A DNA stretch of 64,000 bases from Lutibacter agarilyticus (lineage in GTDB: Bacteria > Bacteroidota > Bacteroidia > Flavobacteriales > Flavobacteriaceae). The notes below the pieces were generated by a model, which saw nothing but the letters and a program-made list of their open reading frames with translations, made no database searches and was not told the origin of the DNA. Location of the stretch: positions 62,001 to 126,000 of the forward strand of contig NZ_FZNT01000009.1 in assembly GCF_900188235.1 (NCBI RefSeq), given 5' to 3'. Position numbers and translations under genes: made by a program. Each line of letters begins with the position of its first letter. Position 1 is the first letter of the stretch. Below are positions 1 to 8,538 of the stretch, in pieces.

Positions 1-789
1 TGAAAAATCTTGGACTGAATCTTTAGTAATAGTTCCATCAAATTGATCGGCCATTCTAAAATAGTTACCAGCAACCGCAGTTTCAATAGTTAAACCATCG
101 TTAGTAGTTCTAAGGTCAATGGTATTTTTATTAGGTGCATCAAAACCAACTAAAACTCCATGAACCAATTCAGAGCTTCCCTTTTTTAAATAATGATTGT
201 GTCTTCCGCCTCCGCCAGATTCCACAAATAATAAATATTCAGTTCCGGTTTCGCTTTCTTCAAAAACTTCTGAAGCATTAGGTATATAATCGGTTAATTT
301 AATCGCAACATCAGTTCCTTTAAAATCAGTAGTATGGCTAAAACGATTGTTTCCCATTGCAGATAATAAAACAGGATAGTGCACAGGTTCTTTTTGTACA
401 TTTCCATCATTCATAATGATGCTTATATAGGTTTTTTCAGAAAGAAATTTATTGCTAACATTCCCTTCTTTAATAGGCATAATACCCTCAAAACTAACAT
501 AACGTGTAATTCCGGCACCAACAATAATAAAAATGAAAGAAACGTGAAATGCTAAAACCACTATTTTTTCTTTTCTAAATAACTTGTATTTAATAATGTT
601 TCCAAAAAAGTTAATTACAAAAAATATCATAATACCCTCAAACCACCAAGAATTATAAATAAGTGCTTTTGCGGTTTCAGTTCCAAAATCATTTTCAATA
701 AATGTAGCAACTCCCATTGCGAGTGCAAAAATTAAAAATAAAACAGCCATTAAGCGGGTTGAGTAAAAAAAGGTAAGAATTTTATTCAT
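1..789 (-). CDS. Cytochrome c biogenesis protein, CcsB/ResB-type N-terminal part (partial)
   Basis: The minus strand is open from an ATG at 789 to the window edge (263 codons, no stop reached), so only the N-terminus is present. The protein starts MNKILTFFYSTRLMAVLF, has a first membrane helix at about residues 8-28, a conserved-looking IENDFGT segment, a second helix at about 50-70 and a third at about 76-95, then a long soluble stretch. This layout is that of ResB/CcsB, which with CcsA carries haem across the membrane and attaches it to apocytochrome c. In Bacteroidota the two parts are often one protein of about 1,000 residues; whether the CcsA part follows here cannot be seen. A role in maturing c-type cytochromes such as NorC, encoded nearby, is an inference. 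Confidence 0.75.
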   Translation of the reverse strand, partial: MNKILTFFYSTRLMAVLFLIFALAMGVATFIENDFGTETAKALIYNSWWFEGIMIFFVINFFGNIIKYKLFRKEKIVVLAFHVSFIFIIVGAGITRYVSFEGIMPIKEGNVSNKFLSEKTYISIIMNDGNVQKEPVHYPVLLSAMGNNRFSHTTDFKGTDVAIKLTDYIPNASEVFEESETGTEYLLFVESGGGGRHNHYLKKGSSELVHGVLVGFDAPNKNTIDLRTTNDGLTIETAVAGNYFRMADQFDGTITKDSVQDFS

Positions 790-823
790 TATTATTGGTT
801 TTAATATGAAAATAAACAGATTG

Positions 824-831
824 CAAAAATA
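824..831 (-). promoter_or_regulatory. Possible -7 box for the ccsB-type gene
   Basis: On the minus strand the sequence reads TATTTTTG, which fits the Bacteroidota -7 consensus TAnnTTTG, 35 nt upstream of the ATG. No clear TTG -33 element is seen at the expected distance, so this is only a candidate. Confidence 0.3.
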
Positions 832-1041
832 CTGATAAATGTCATACGGTTTATCTAAAACGGTAAATTTAACGATATTAATTTTAAGCAAATTGTACTT
901 TGTAAAGTTAAGAGTAACTTTTATCACAATTAGTGATTATTGTCATTAAAAACGGATGGATTTTATGATCAAAGAAATAAATAATGTAACTTTGTATAGA
1001 TTTTTTTTGAAATGAAAGAACAAAATTTGCATCTGCCTTAC

Positions 1042-1065
1042 TTTAATATTTATTTAAATATTAAA
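1042..1065. promoter_or_regulatory. Palindrome upstream of tryptophanase
   Basis: Two perfect 11-nt arms (TTTAATATTTA and TAAATATTAAA) are separated by TT. The palindrome lies 75 nt upstream of the tnaA ATG and about 50 nt downstream of the candidate -7 box at 987-994, so it could be an operator or a leader element. It is entirely A/T apart from chance, which weakens the case. Confidence 0.3.
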
Positions 1066-1139
1066 CGTCCTGAAAGCTATTTGATATAGCACTTTTTTAG
1101 CCTTCATTATTTACTTTTTTTAACTTAAACTATACTCTT

Positions 1140-2516
1140 ATGGAATTGCCATATGCAGAACCCTATAAAATTAAAATGGTTGAACATATTAAACGTTCAA
1201 CAAAAGAACAACGCTTAAAATGGATTAAAGAAGCCAATTATAACTTGTTTAATTTGTCATCAGATAAAGTATTTATAGATTTACTAACCGATTCTGGAAC
1301 TGGTGCAATGAGCGATCAACAATGGGCTGAAATGATGATTGGGGATGAAAGCTATGCAGGTTCCTCATCATTTAAAAAATTAAAAAAATCGGTTAAAAAA
1401 ATCACAGGTTTTAAGTACTTTTTACCTACACATCAGGGGCGTGCTGCTGAAAACGTGCTGTTTTCAGCATTGGTAAAAGAAGGTGATGTTGTTCCTGGAA
1501 ATTCTCATTTTGATACCACAAAAGGTCATATTGAATTTAGAAAAGCCACAGCTGTAGATTGCACAATTGACGAAGCCTTTGACACATCTATAATTCATCC
1601 TTTTAAAGGTAATGTGGACTTAAAAAAGTTGAAAACTGTTTTTGAAAGTCATCCAAAAGAAAAAATTCCTTTTGTAATTATTACTATTACTTGTAATAGT
1701 GCCGGAGGTCAGCCAGTATCAGTTCAAAATATTAAAGAAGTTTCTACTTTGTGTAAACAGTATGAAATTCCACTATATTTTGATGCAGCTCGTTTTGCTG
1801 AAAATGCTTATTTCATTAAAAAAAGAGAGATAGGTTATCAAGATAAAACTATTAAAGAAATTGTAAAAGAAGTTTTTTCATATGGTGATGGAATGACCAT
1901 TAGTGCTAAAAAAGACGGCTTAGTTAATATGGGTGGTTTTATAGCATTAAATGATAAAGAAGTATTTAAACAAGCTACTGTTTTTAATATCATGTTTGAA
2001 GGGTTTATTACTTATGGCGGTATGAATGGTCGAGATATGGGGGCTTTGGCTGTTGGTTTAAATGAAGCTACAGAATTTAATTATTTGGAAAGTAGGGTAG
2101 AGCAGGTAGCATATTTAGGTCAAAAATTAGTAGATTATTGTGTTCCAGTACAAAAACCTTTTGGCGGACATGCAATATTTTTAGATGCTAATAAGTTTGT
2201 ACCCACCATTCCTAGAGAAGAATACCGGGCACAAGCATTGGCGATTGAATTGTATATTGTTGGAGGAATTAGAGGAGTTGAAATTGGCACTGTTTTAGCT
2301 GATAGAGATCCGTTTACACGTAAAAATCGTTTTCCAGAATTAGAGTTGGTTCGCTTGGCTATTCCGCGAAGAACATATTCATATAATCATATGGATTATG
2401 TAGCAGCTGCTTTAAAAAATGTTTACGATACAAGAAAAGAAGCAAAATCTGGTTATGTTATAGTTGATGAAGCACCAATAATGAGACACTTTACCGTAAA
2501 ATTTGAGAAATTATAA
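1140..2516 (+). CDS. tnaA: Tryptophanase (beta-eliminating lyase)
   Basis: A 458-residue PLP enzyme of the tryptophanase/tyrosine phenol-lyase family, the usual length. It would split L-tryptophan into indole, pyruvate and ammonia in the cytoplasm. Visible landmarks are LLTDSGTGAMS near the N-terminus, PTHQGRAAENVL, NSAGGQPVS and the PLP lysine region SAKKDGLVNMGG (Lys257/Lys258). Tryptophanase is preferred over tyrosine phenol-lyase for two reasons. The segment FDTTKGH matches the FDTTQGH of E. coli TnaA rather than FTTTRYH. GIRGVEIGTVLADRDP has Val-Glu-Ile where tyrosine phenol-lyases have the substrate-binding Arg (R381). No tnaC-like leader or permease gene is adjacent. The start is the first ATG and matches the family N-terminus. 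Confidence 0.85.
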   Translation: MELPYAEPYKIKMVEHIKRSTKEQRLKWIKEANYNLFNLSSDKVFIDLLTDSGTGAMSDQQWAEMMIGDESYAGSSSFKKLKKSVKKITGFKYFLPTHQGRAAENVLFSALVKEGDVVPGNSHFDTTKGHIEFRKATAVDCTIDEAFDTSIIHPFKGNVDLKKLKTVFESHPKEKIPFVIITITCNSAGGQPVSVQNIKEVSTLCKQYEIPLYFDAARFAENAYFIKKREIGYQDKTIKEIVKEVFSYGDGMTISAKKDGLVNMGGFIALNDKEVFKQATVFNIMFEGFITYGGMNGRDMGALAVGLNEATEFNYLESRVEQVAYLGQKLVDYCVPVQKPFGGHAIFLDANKFVPTIPREEYRAQALAIELYIVGGIRGVEIGTVLADRDPFTRKNRFPELELVRLAIPRRTYSYNHMDYVAAALKNVYDTRKEAKSGYVIVDEAPIMRHFTVKFEKL

Positions 2517-2572
2517 TATCCTTTACTCTTTTTTTAGTAAGTTTGAAACGAAAAGAAAAATGTAAATTTAAA

Positions 2573-3034
2573 ATGATGTTATCACGAGCTAGTAAATACG
2601 CCATATTATCAACTTTGTTTTTGGCAGAACATTCCAGTGTAGAAAAAAAAATAAGTGTAAAAGTAATTGCTGAAAGTATAGATGTTCCAAGTCCTTTTTT
2701 AGCAAAATTATTTCAACAATTAGTACGTGGTAAAATCATTTCTTCAACTAAAGGTCCTAACGGAGGTTTTTATTTAAATGAGAGCAATGGTAAAAGAAAC
2801 GTTTTAGATATTATTGAAAATATTGATGGTTTAACCAAACTGAACGACTGTTTTTTAGGCTTAAATGAGTGTGATTCTGAAAATCCTTGTCCTGTACATT
2901 TTATAGTTGAACCTTTTAAAGAAAATATCTTAGGTAAATTTAGAGATAAAACAATCATGGAATTTGCTCAAGAAATTTCTGAGAAAGGGCGTGTACTGAC
3001 CTTAAAAGACATTACTCCTAAAGTAAAAAAATAG
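2573..3034 (+). CDS. Rrf2-family transcriptional regulator (NsrR/IscR-like)
   Basis: About 153 residues with the N-terminal winged helix-turn-helix of Rrf2 proteins (MLSRASKYAI, then VPSPFLAKLFQQLVRGKIISSTKGPNGGF). A three-cysteine cluster follows in the second half (DCFLGLNECDSENPC; spacing C-x6-C-x5-C). Rrf2 proteins of the NsrR/IscR type hold an Fe-S cluster at such cysteines and sense NO or cluster supply. The gene lies directly upstream of the norCB block on the same strand, so control of NO detoxification is the likely job (inference from context). The exact cysteine spacing differs by one residue from the NsrR and IscR spacings I recall. ATG 2573 or the next codon, ATG 2576, is the likely start; an upstream TTG in frame lacks family similarity. 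Confidence 0.8.
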   Translation: MMLSRASKYAILSTLFLAEHSSVEKKISVKVIAESIDVPSPFLAKLFQQLVRGKIISSTKGPNGGFYLNESNGKRNVLDIIENIDGLTKLNDCFLGLNECDSENPCPVHFIVEPFKENILGKFRDKTIMEFAQEISEKGRVLTLKDITPKVKK

Positions 3035-3086
3035 AAAATTTACTTCATAAAATTAGAATTGTTAAAGCTTAACTAAAATAATTATA

Positions 3087-3094
3087 TATATTTG
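3087..3094 (+). promoter_or_regulatory. Candidate -7 box of the nor operon
   Basis: TATATTTG matches TAnnTTTG and lies 69 nt upstream of the norC ATG. A TTG at 3059-3061 is 25 nt upstream, slightly more than the 17-23 nt reported for Flavobacterium promoters. Confidence 0.4.
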
Positions 3095-3123
3095 CATTAT
3101 AAAAGATAAAAAGATCTTATTAT

Positions 3124-3140
3124 ATCAATTAAAAATTGAT
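3124..3140. promoter_or_regulatory. Inverted repeat before norC, candidate operator
   Basis: Perfect 7-nt arms ATCAATT and AATTGAT are separated by AAA. The repeat lies between the candidate promoter and norC, ending 22 nt before the ATG, where a repressor such as the adjacent Rrf2 protein could act. Binding is inferred from position only. Confidence 0.35.
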
Positions 3141-3162
3141 TAACAATTAAACAAACAAACAA

Positions 3163-3642
3163 ATGTTATCTAAAAAACAAGCAAGGGCATTCTTTTTAGG
3201 CGGAACATTAGTAACGTTCCTAATTTTTATAGGGCTTACTATATTCTCTTTATCAAAAGGAAGTGATCAAACAAATCAAGAAAATCTTTCTGCAGATGTA
3301 GTTAGAGGAAAGGAAATTTGGGAATCTAATAATTGTATGGGGTGCCATACAATATTGGGTGAAGGTGCTTATTATGCTCCAGAATTAACAAAAGTTATTG
3401 ATCGATTAAATTTAAGATACGATGGTAACGGAGAGCAAGTTATCAAAAGTATTTTAATGTCTGAAGGACCATGGCAGCCAAATGGTAGAAAAATGGTAGC
3501 CTATGGTATGACTGAAGCTGAAGCAGCAGATGTTGTAGCCTTTTTTAAATGGATTGGTGAAATTGATTTAAACGGCTTTGGAAAGGTAGTGGGAGTAGAT
3601 AGAAAGATATCTCCTTTGGCAAAAGAAAAAATTAACAACTAA
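3163..3642 (+). CDS. norC: Nitric oxide reductase subunit C (cytochrome c)
   Basis: 159 residues with one N-terminal membrane helix (about residues 10-30) and a periplasmic mono-haem cytochrome c domain. The haem motif is C58-M-G-C61-H62 followed by TILGEGAYYAPELT, a hallmark of NorC. A methionine in the C-terminal part (MVAYGMTEAE) could be the axial ligand. NorC passes electrons to the catalytic subunit NorB in respiratory NO reductase (2 NO to N2O). norB starts 12 nt downstream, so the two are co-transcribed. Confidence 0.93.
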   Translation: MLSKKQARAFFLGGTLVTFLIFIGLTIFSLSKGSDQTNQENLSADVVRGKEIWESNNCMGCHTILGEGAYYAPELTKVIDRLNLRYDGNGEQVIKSILMSEGPWQPNGRKMVAYGMTEAEAADVVAFFKWIGEIDLNGFGKVVGVDRKISPLAKEKINN

Positions 3643-3654
3643 GAAATTATAAAG

Positions 3655-4986
3655 ATGAAATATAAATCACAAAAAGTAGCATATTGGTTTTTTGCCCTTT
3701 CAATGCTATTGTTAGTACTTCAAATTACCTATGGATTTATTATGGGATTTGCCCGAATGGGATTTGATAATTTACACGAATTTATTCCTTTTAATACAGC
3801 AAGAGCAGTTCACACCAATCTGTTGGTAGTTTGGTTATTATCAGGATTTATGGGAGCTGCCTATTATATTATTCCTGAAGAAGCACAAAAAGAGTTGGTA
3901 AGTGTTAAATTGGCTTATGTTCAATTAATAAGTTTAGCACTTGTTGGAGTTGTAGCAATTATAGGTTTTCATTTTAATATTTGGGAAGGACGTAAATTTT
4001 TAGAAATTCCTAGACCTTTAGATTATTTAGTTGTCGTAAACGTACTGCTATTTTTAGGATTGATTTTAACAACCTTATTTAAAGCAAAACGGCGCACAAC
4101 TACTTCATTAGTGCTATCAATGGGATTGTTATTTGCAGCCTTATTGTATTTACCAGGAATGTTACCATTCGATAGTCAGGTTACAGATTCTTTTTTCAGA
4201 TGGTGGGTTGTTCATTTATGGGTTGAAGGAGTTTGGGAATTAATTATGGGGGGTATTTTATCGTTCTTATTAATTAAGCTTACAGGTGTAGATAGAGAGG
4301 TTATTGAAAAATGGTTGTATGTAATTGTTGGTTTAACTTTTTTATCAGGAGTTTTAGGAACTGGTCACCATTACTATTATATAGGTGTAAATAAAATTTG
4401 GTTAGTTGTTGGTGGTATATTTTCAGCATTAGAACCTTTAGCTTTTTTAGCAATGGCATTATTTGCTGTAAATATGTATAGAAAAGGAGAGAAGAAACAT
4501 CCAAATAAATTGGCTTTGTATTGGACATTAGGTTCTGCGATTGTGTCATTTGTAGGTGCAGGTTTATTAGGTTTTGCCCATACATTACCTCAAACAAATT
4601 TATATACGCACGGAACCTTAGTAACTGCAATGCACGGACATTTAGCATTTTGGGGAGCCTATGCAATGATTGTTTTAGCAATTATTAGTTATGCTCTACC
4701 AAATTTAACAGGTAGAAAATTATACGAATCTTCACGAGGTAGAGCCGCTTTTTGGTTGTCTAATATTGGAATGATTGGTATGACGGTTGCTTTTGGAGTT
4801 GCTGGTGTAGCCCAAGTATATTTAGAACGTAAGTTTGGAATGGACTTTATGACAGTTCAAAAAGAAATAAGCGTTCATTTTGTAGTGTTAGTTTTATGCG
4901 CAACAATGTTTGCAACAGGTATTGTGCTTTATATTATCGACTTTTATAAGCACGGTAAACCAACTGATGAAGCATTAGACATTTAA
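3655..4986 (+). CDS. norB: Nitric oxide reductase subunit B (catalytic, cNOR type)
   Basis: 443 residues with about 12 membrane helices, a member of the haem-copper oxidase superfamily of the usual cNOR length. Candidate metal ligands are visible: His in ARAVHTNLLVVW, the HLWVEGVWE segment (His and Glu of the FeB site), GTGHHYYYIG, and the THGTLVTAMHGH segment near helix X. It reduces NO to N2O at a haem b3-FeB centre using electrons from NorC. It has no long N-terminal quinol-oxidising extension, so it is the cytochrome c-dependent form, consistent with norC upstream. Confidence 0.94.
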   Translation: MKYKSQKVAYWFFALSMLLLVLQITYGFIMGFARMGFDNLHEFIPFNTARAVHTNLLVVWLLSGFMGAAYYIIPEEAQKELVSVKLAYVQLISLALVGVVAIIGFHFNIWEGRKFLEIPRPLDYLVVVNVLLFLGLILTTLFKAKRRTTTSLVLSMGLLFAALLYLPGMLPFDSQVTDSFFRWWVVHLWVEGVWELIMGGILSFLLIKLTGVDREVIEKWLYVIVGLTFLSGVLGTGHHYYYIGVNKIWLVVGGIFSALEPLAFLAMALFAVNMYRKGEKKHPNKLALYWTLGSAIVSFVGAGLLGFAHTLPQTNLYTHGTLVTAMHGHLAFWGAYAMIVLAIISYALPNLTGRKLYESSRGRAAFWLSNIGMIGMTVAFGVAGVAQVYLERKFGMDFMTVQKEISVHFVVLVLCATMFATGIVLYIIDFYKHGKPTDEALDI

Positions 4987-5017
4987 AAATAAATTAATAG
5001 TTTTTTTAGATTGATTT

Positions 5018-5064
5018 CCAACGTAATACTTGCTATATCATTTGATATAAATTAATTGCGTTGG
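5018..5064. terminator. Two-tier hairpin between norB and norQ
   Basis: Outer arms CCAACGTAAT and ATTGCGTTGG (5018-5027, 5055-5064; one G-U pair) enclose inner arms TATATCA and TGATATA (5034-5040, 5043-5049). The downstream arm is followed by TTTTCT. It could be a partial terminator or an mRNA-stabilising hairpin that sets different levels for norCB and the accessory genes. Confidence 0.45.
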
Positions 5065-5095
5065 TTTTCTATTTATGATATTAAAGTAATTATTT

Positions 5096-5875
5096 ATGAA
5101 AAATAGAGCACCATATTACCACCAAATTGGCAAAGAAGTTGAGGTGTTTGAACACGCGTATAAAAATAAAATTCCGTTTTTATTAAAAGGTCCAACAGGA
5201 ACTGGTAAGTCGAGATTTATTGAGTATATGGCTCATAAATTAGATAAAAAACTAATTACTATTTCTTGTCACGAAGAAACTTCATCTACAGATTTAGTGG
5301 GAAGGTATATTATAAAAGGAGCAGAAACCATTTGGTCTGATGGACCATTGACAAATGCAATAAAAGAAGGAGCAATTATTTATTTAGATGAAATTGCTGA
5401 AGCAAGACCCGATGTAATTGTAGCTATTCATTCACTTACAGATCACAGGCGAGAATTATTCATAGATAAGTTAGGTAAAACGGTAAAAGCACACGAAGAT
5501 TTTATGCTAGTAGCTTCATTTAATCCTGGTTACCAAAAAGGGTTTAAAGAGTTGAAACCATCAACACGTCAGCGTTTTATAGCAACTGCATTTGCTTATC
5601 CTGAGGCTAAAATTGAAGCAGCTATTTTAGTGAATGAAACCAATGTAGATAAAGATATAGCAAAAAAACTAGTAAACATAGCTACTAAGATTAGGAACTT
5701 GACCGAACTTGGTTTGGCTGAAACTGTTTCAACTCGTTTGTTAGTAGATGCTGCTAAATTAATTCATAGTGGATTACCAAAACGATTAGCAGTTGAAGTC
5801 GCAATTGTAGAACCTTTAACCGATGATTTAGACGTAGTTGAAGCCTTAAAAGATTTGTGTAACCTAATGATCTAA
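5096..5875 (+). CDS. norQ: NorQ, MoxR-type AAA+ ATPase for NO reductase activation
   Basis: 259 residues, the normal NorQ/CbbQ length. The Walker A motif KGPTGTGKS is at about residues 31-39, Walker B is in IIYLDEIAEA at about 96-105, and a CbbQ-type C-terminal part follows. NorQ works with the VWA protein NorD to insert or activate the non-haem iron of NorB, a role known for this family. The next gene encodes a NorD homologue, which supports the assignment over other MoxR subfamilies. Confidence 0.88.
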   Translation: MKNRAPYYHQIGKEVEVFEHAYKNKIPFLLKGPTGTGKSRFIEYMAHKLDKKLITISCHEETSSTDLVGRYIIKGAETIWSDGPLTNAIKEGAIIYLDEIAEARPDVIVAIHSLTDHRRELFIDKLGKTVKAHEDFMLVASFNPGYQKGFKELKPSTRQRFIATAFAYPEAKIEAAILVNETNVDKDIAKKLVNIATKIRNLTELGLAETVSTRLLVDAAKLIHSGLPKRLAVEVAIVEPLTDDLDVVEALKDLCNLMI

Positions 5876-5892
5876 TTCGTTATTTAGAAGAT

Positions 5893-5913
5893 GTCATGCT
5901 GAGCTTGTCGAAG
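5893..5913. repeat. Single arm of a flavobacterial palindromic repeat
   Basis: The 21 bases here differ at one position from the left arm of the palindrome inside icmF (21458-21478). They contain the shared core CTGAGCTTGTCGAAG. It lies in the norQ-norD gap. No opposite arm is seen within about 100 bp, so this is a solo half element. Confidence 0.6.
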
Positions 5914-6013
5914 TAGGTTTTAGGACCTCATCAACATAAAAGTAAAAAAAGAATACTTTAAACCAATAATAAATAGCTATTAACCAACAACTACAACCCA
6001 ACAATCAATAGTA

Positions 6014-7783
6014 ATGTTCGAACCAGATGAATATCTTTTTACCAAACTAGCTTATTACTTCAAAAGGCGAAGTAAAAGAAAGCAGGAAGATATTGCACAT
6101 GCCGTAAATTTAAACGATTTAAAGCCGCGTTTAACTATTTTATCAAGAGCAGTTACTGGACAATCTATAGAAATTTATGAAGCCGAAAGAGAAGGAGGTT
6201 ATAAAAATAATAACTTTTTTCTTCCAAGTCGTTATGCTGAATTTCCTTCGATTGAAGAGAATATTTCATTTTATGTATTCAGAATTTTATATCTGTCAGT
6301 TCAAAAGAATGTAGGGTTAAATTGGAATGACAATCAAGAACATGAGTTATTTGAAAGTCAGCAAAAGGCACAAGAAAATTCTAGTAAAGTTCTAACTTCA
6401 TTGTTTGAACAGTTTCCAGTTGCCGAAAAATATCATAGTAAATTCGTTCAATTTTATTCAGAAAAACAAAAAAAGAATACAGTTAAAGACTTTTCATTTA
6501 TCTACGGAAAATGGATGCGAAATCACCCAGAAGATGCTTCCGAAGAAAAACTGCAAAATTTTACAGAGAAAGTTAAAAAAGTAACAGAAGAGAAACCGAA
6601 AACTATTTTAAAATCAAATGCTGTTGAAGAAATAATTTCGGTTCAGGTTGATGTAAAACAGCAGGAAGATGCGGTTTTACAGCATCAGTTTGAAAAAGTT
6701 GAAACTGCTGAAGAGTTTGCAGGGAATTTTAGAGATTTTGATGGTGAAGACGAGTTAGATGACCATTCTAATGCGTTGGAAGATATCAACATGAAATATA
6801 CCGTACGTGTTGATGATACGGCGCATTCGGTATATCAGGCAGATTTTATTGAGAATACAACAGTTTCTGAAAGTGCTGAGGTTGATAAAAAAGGCTATCA
6901 CATTAAATATGATGAATGGGATTATTCTAAACGTGCATATAAACCTGATTTTTGTAAAGTGTATCCAAAAACCTTGTTAAAAACGGATGTTCCGTATTAT
7001 AAGAAAACATTAAATGAAAATAGATCAACATTGGTTGGTTTACGAAAAATGTTAACTTCAGTTAATAATAAATACCAACAGCAACGTAGGCAAACACAAG
7101 GAGAGGAATTTGATATTGATGCCATTACAGATTTATTTGTTGATGTGCATTCAGGGCACACACCTTCAGAAAAAATATACCTATCTAAGCGAAAAAAGGA
7201 GAAAGATGTTTCTATTTTATTGTTGTTAGATGTTAGTTTGTCTAGCGATGGTTATGCAGCCGGAAATAGAGTAATTGATGTTGAAAAACAAGTCTCAATT
7301 TTGTTTGGAGAAATTTTGGAAGAATTTAATATAGATTTTTCTATTGATTGTTTTTACTCTAAAACACGAAATCATTCTTCATACATTACCATAAAAGATT
7401 TTGATGAAGATTGGAATAAAGCTAAATTTAAAGTAGGTGCTATTGAGCCAAGTGGTTATACACGGATTGGTGCTGCTTTAAGACATTCTGGAGCAATGTT
7501 AGATAAGCGAGATACCAAAAATAAATGGGTGATTTTAATTTCAGACGGAAAACCTAACGATTACGATAAGTATGAAGGGAAGTACGGTGTACATGATGTA
7601 AAACAAGCGCTTAGAGAATTGAATGAACGAAATATAAACTCGTACGCTTTGGCTATTGAAGCACAAGCAAAATACTATTTGCCACAAATGTTTGGGCAAA
7701 ATCATTATCAAATATTAACAACACCAGTTGAATTATTAAAATCATTAGTTCAGCTATATGAAAAAATAAAACATCAATCGTAA
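6014..7783 (+). CDS. norD: NorD-like von Willebrand factor A protein
   Basis: 589 residues. The C-terminal VWA domain (about residues 395-589) carries an intact MIDAS motif D406-V-S-L-S410. The N-terminal two thirds are hydrophilic and partly low in complexity, as in NorD proteins. Together with the ATPase NorQ it forms the remodelling pair needed to make NorCB active. The stop is followed after 10 nt by the ric-like gene, so both belong to the same transcript. Sequence identity to proteobacterial NorD cannot be measured here; the name rests on the VWA motif and on the norC-norB-norQ order. Confidence 0.82.
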   Translation: MFEPDEYLFTKLAYYFKRRSKRKQEDIAHAVNLNDLKPRLTILSRAVTGQSIEIYEAEREGGYKNNNFFLPSRYAEFPSIEENISFYVFRILYLSVQKNVGLNWNDNQEHELFESQQKAQENSSKVLTSLFEQFPVAEKYHSKFVQFYSEKQKKNTVKDFSFIYGKWMRNHPEDASEEKLQNFTEKVKKVTEEKPKTILKSNAVEEIISVQVDVKQQEDAVLQHQFEKVETAEEFAGNFRDFDGEDELDDHSNALEDINMKYTVRVDDTAHSVYQADFIENTTVSESAEVDKKGYHIKYDEWDYSKRAYKPDFCKVYPKTLLKTDVPYYKKTLNENRSTLVGLRKMLTSVNNKYQQQRRQTQGEEFDIDAITDLFVDVHSGHTPSEKIYLSKRKKEKDVSILLLLDVSLSSDGYAAGNRVIDVEKQVSILFGEILEEFNIDFSIDCFYSKTRNHSSYITIKDFDEDWNKAKFKVGAIEPSGYTRIGAALRHSGAMLDKRDTKNKWVILISDGKPNDYDKYEGKYGVHDVKQALRELNERNINSYALAIEAQAKYYLPQMFGQNHYQILTTPVELLKSLVQLYEKIKHQS

Positions 7784-7793
7784 GAATATTAAT

Positions 7794-8504
7794 ATGCAAA
7801 TAACAAAAGAAAATACAGTAGCAGAAGTAGTTTCAAAAAACTTGGGTTCTGATCACGTTTTTAGTAAATACAAAATTGATTTTTGCTGTGGAGGTGGAGA
7901 TACTTTGGAGAAAGCTTGTAAAGAAAGTGGCGTTGAATTTGAAACCTTAAAGCAAGAAATAGAAACAATAAACAATACAATTTCTGGTAAAACTAATTTA
8001 AATGATTTGGACGTCAAATCGTTAATGGATATTGCTAAGGATGAATATCATGTATACATTAGTGACTCAATTTTTGAAATAAAACCTTTTTCAGAAAAAG
8101 TAGCAGAGGTTCATGGAGCAGAACACAGTGAGGTTGTTGAGCTAAATGTTTTGTTTACAAGTGTAGAAATTGTGATCACTGAAATGTTAAAGAATTCAAT
8201 TCTTAGTTTATATCCAATTATCAATGAAATTTTAAACCTACCAAACCCAGCCTCTGATTTCTCACTGGCCCAATTAGAAGAATTAAAGCGCTCTATAAAA
8301 AGAAATGAGATTGCTCAAATTTTGGTTGGTGATACTTTTAAGGAAATATCAAGGTTGTCCTCTAATTACGTTTTACCAAAAGGAGCTTGTAATTCTTATA
8401 CCTTTTTATATAAAAAACTACAAGAGTTTGAGCTTGAAATTCATAAGTATATGCATTTAGAAAAAAATGTAATCATTCCAAAAATGCTTAAAATATTGGA
8501 ATAA
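7794..8504 (+). CDS. RIC/ScdA/YtfE-like protein with degraded diiron site
   Basis: 236 residues. The N-terminal DUF542 (ScdA_N) domain is intact, with the FCCGGG motif (C31, C32). The rest aligns with the hemerythrin-like domain of RIC proteins (repair of iron centres after NO stress), including NYVLPKGACNSY near residues 191-202. Compared from memory with E. coli YtfE ligands H84, H105, H129, E133, H160, H204 and E208, this protein keeps H86, H107 and E223. It has E130, N134, N171 and Y219 in the other four places. It therefore probably does not bind a normal diiron centre and may act as an NO or iron handling partner or scaffold (inference). It sits in the nor operon between norD and the hemerythrin-PAS gene. 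Confidence 0.8.
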   Translation: MQITKENTVAEVVSKNLGSDHVFSKYKIDFCCGGGDTLEKACKESGVEFETLKQEIETINNTISGKTNLNDLDVKSLMDIAKDEYHVYISDSIFEIKPFSEKVAEVHGAEHSEVVELNVLFTSVEIVITEMLKNSILSLYPIINEILNLPNPASDFSLAQLEELKRSIKRNEIAQILVGDTFKEISRLSSNYVLPKGACNSYTFLYKKLQEFELEIHKYMHLEKNVIIPKMLKILE

Positions 8505-8538
8505 GGGATTTAACTTAAATTTTAAAAATACACACAAA

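Larger units (their letters stand above)
790..1139. other. Intergenic region between divergent genes (350 bp)
   Basis: No gene is seen. The region holds the candidate -7 box of the minus-strand gene (824-831), a TAnnTTTG match on the plus strand at 987-994 (TAACTTTG) that may serve tryptophanase, and an AT-rich palindrome at 1042-1065 listed separately. Nothing else is recognised. Confidence 0.5.

Noticed and set aside
1140-2516. Tyrosine phenol-lyase
   Set aside because: FDTTKGH and GVEIGTV match tryptophanase, and the TPL-specific Arg is absent.
3124-3140. FNR/CRP box before norC
   Set aside because: The arms read ATCAATT-AATTGAT, the reverse order of TTGAT-ATCAA, with only a 3-nt spacer.
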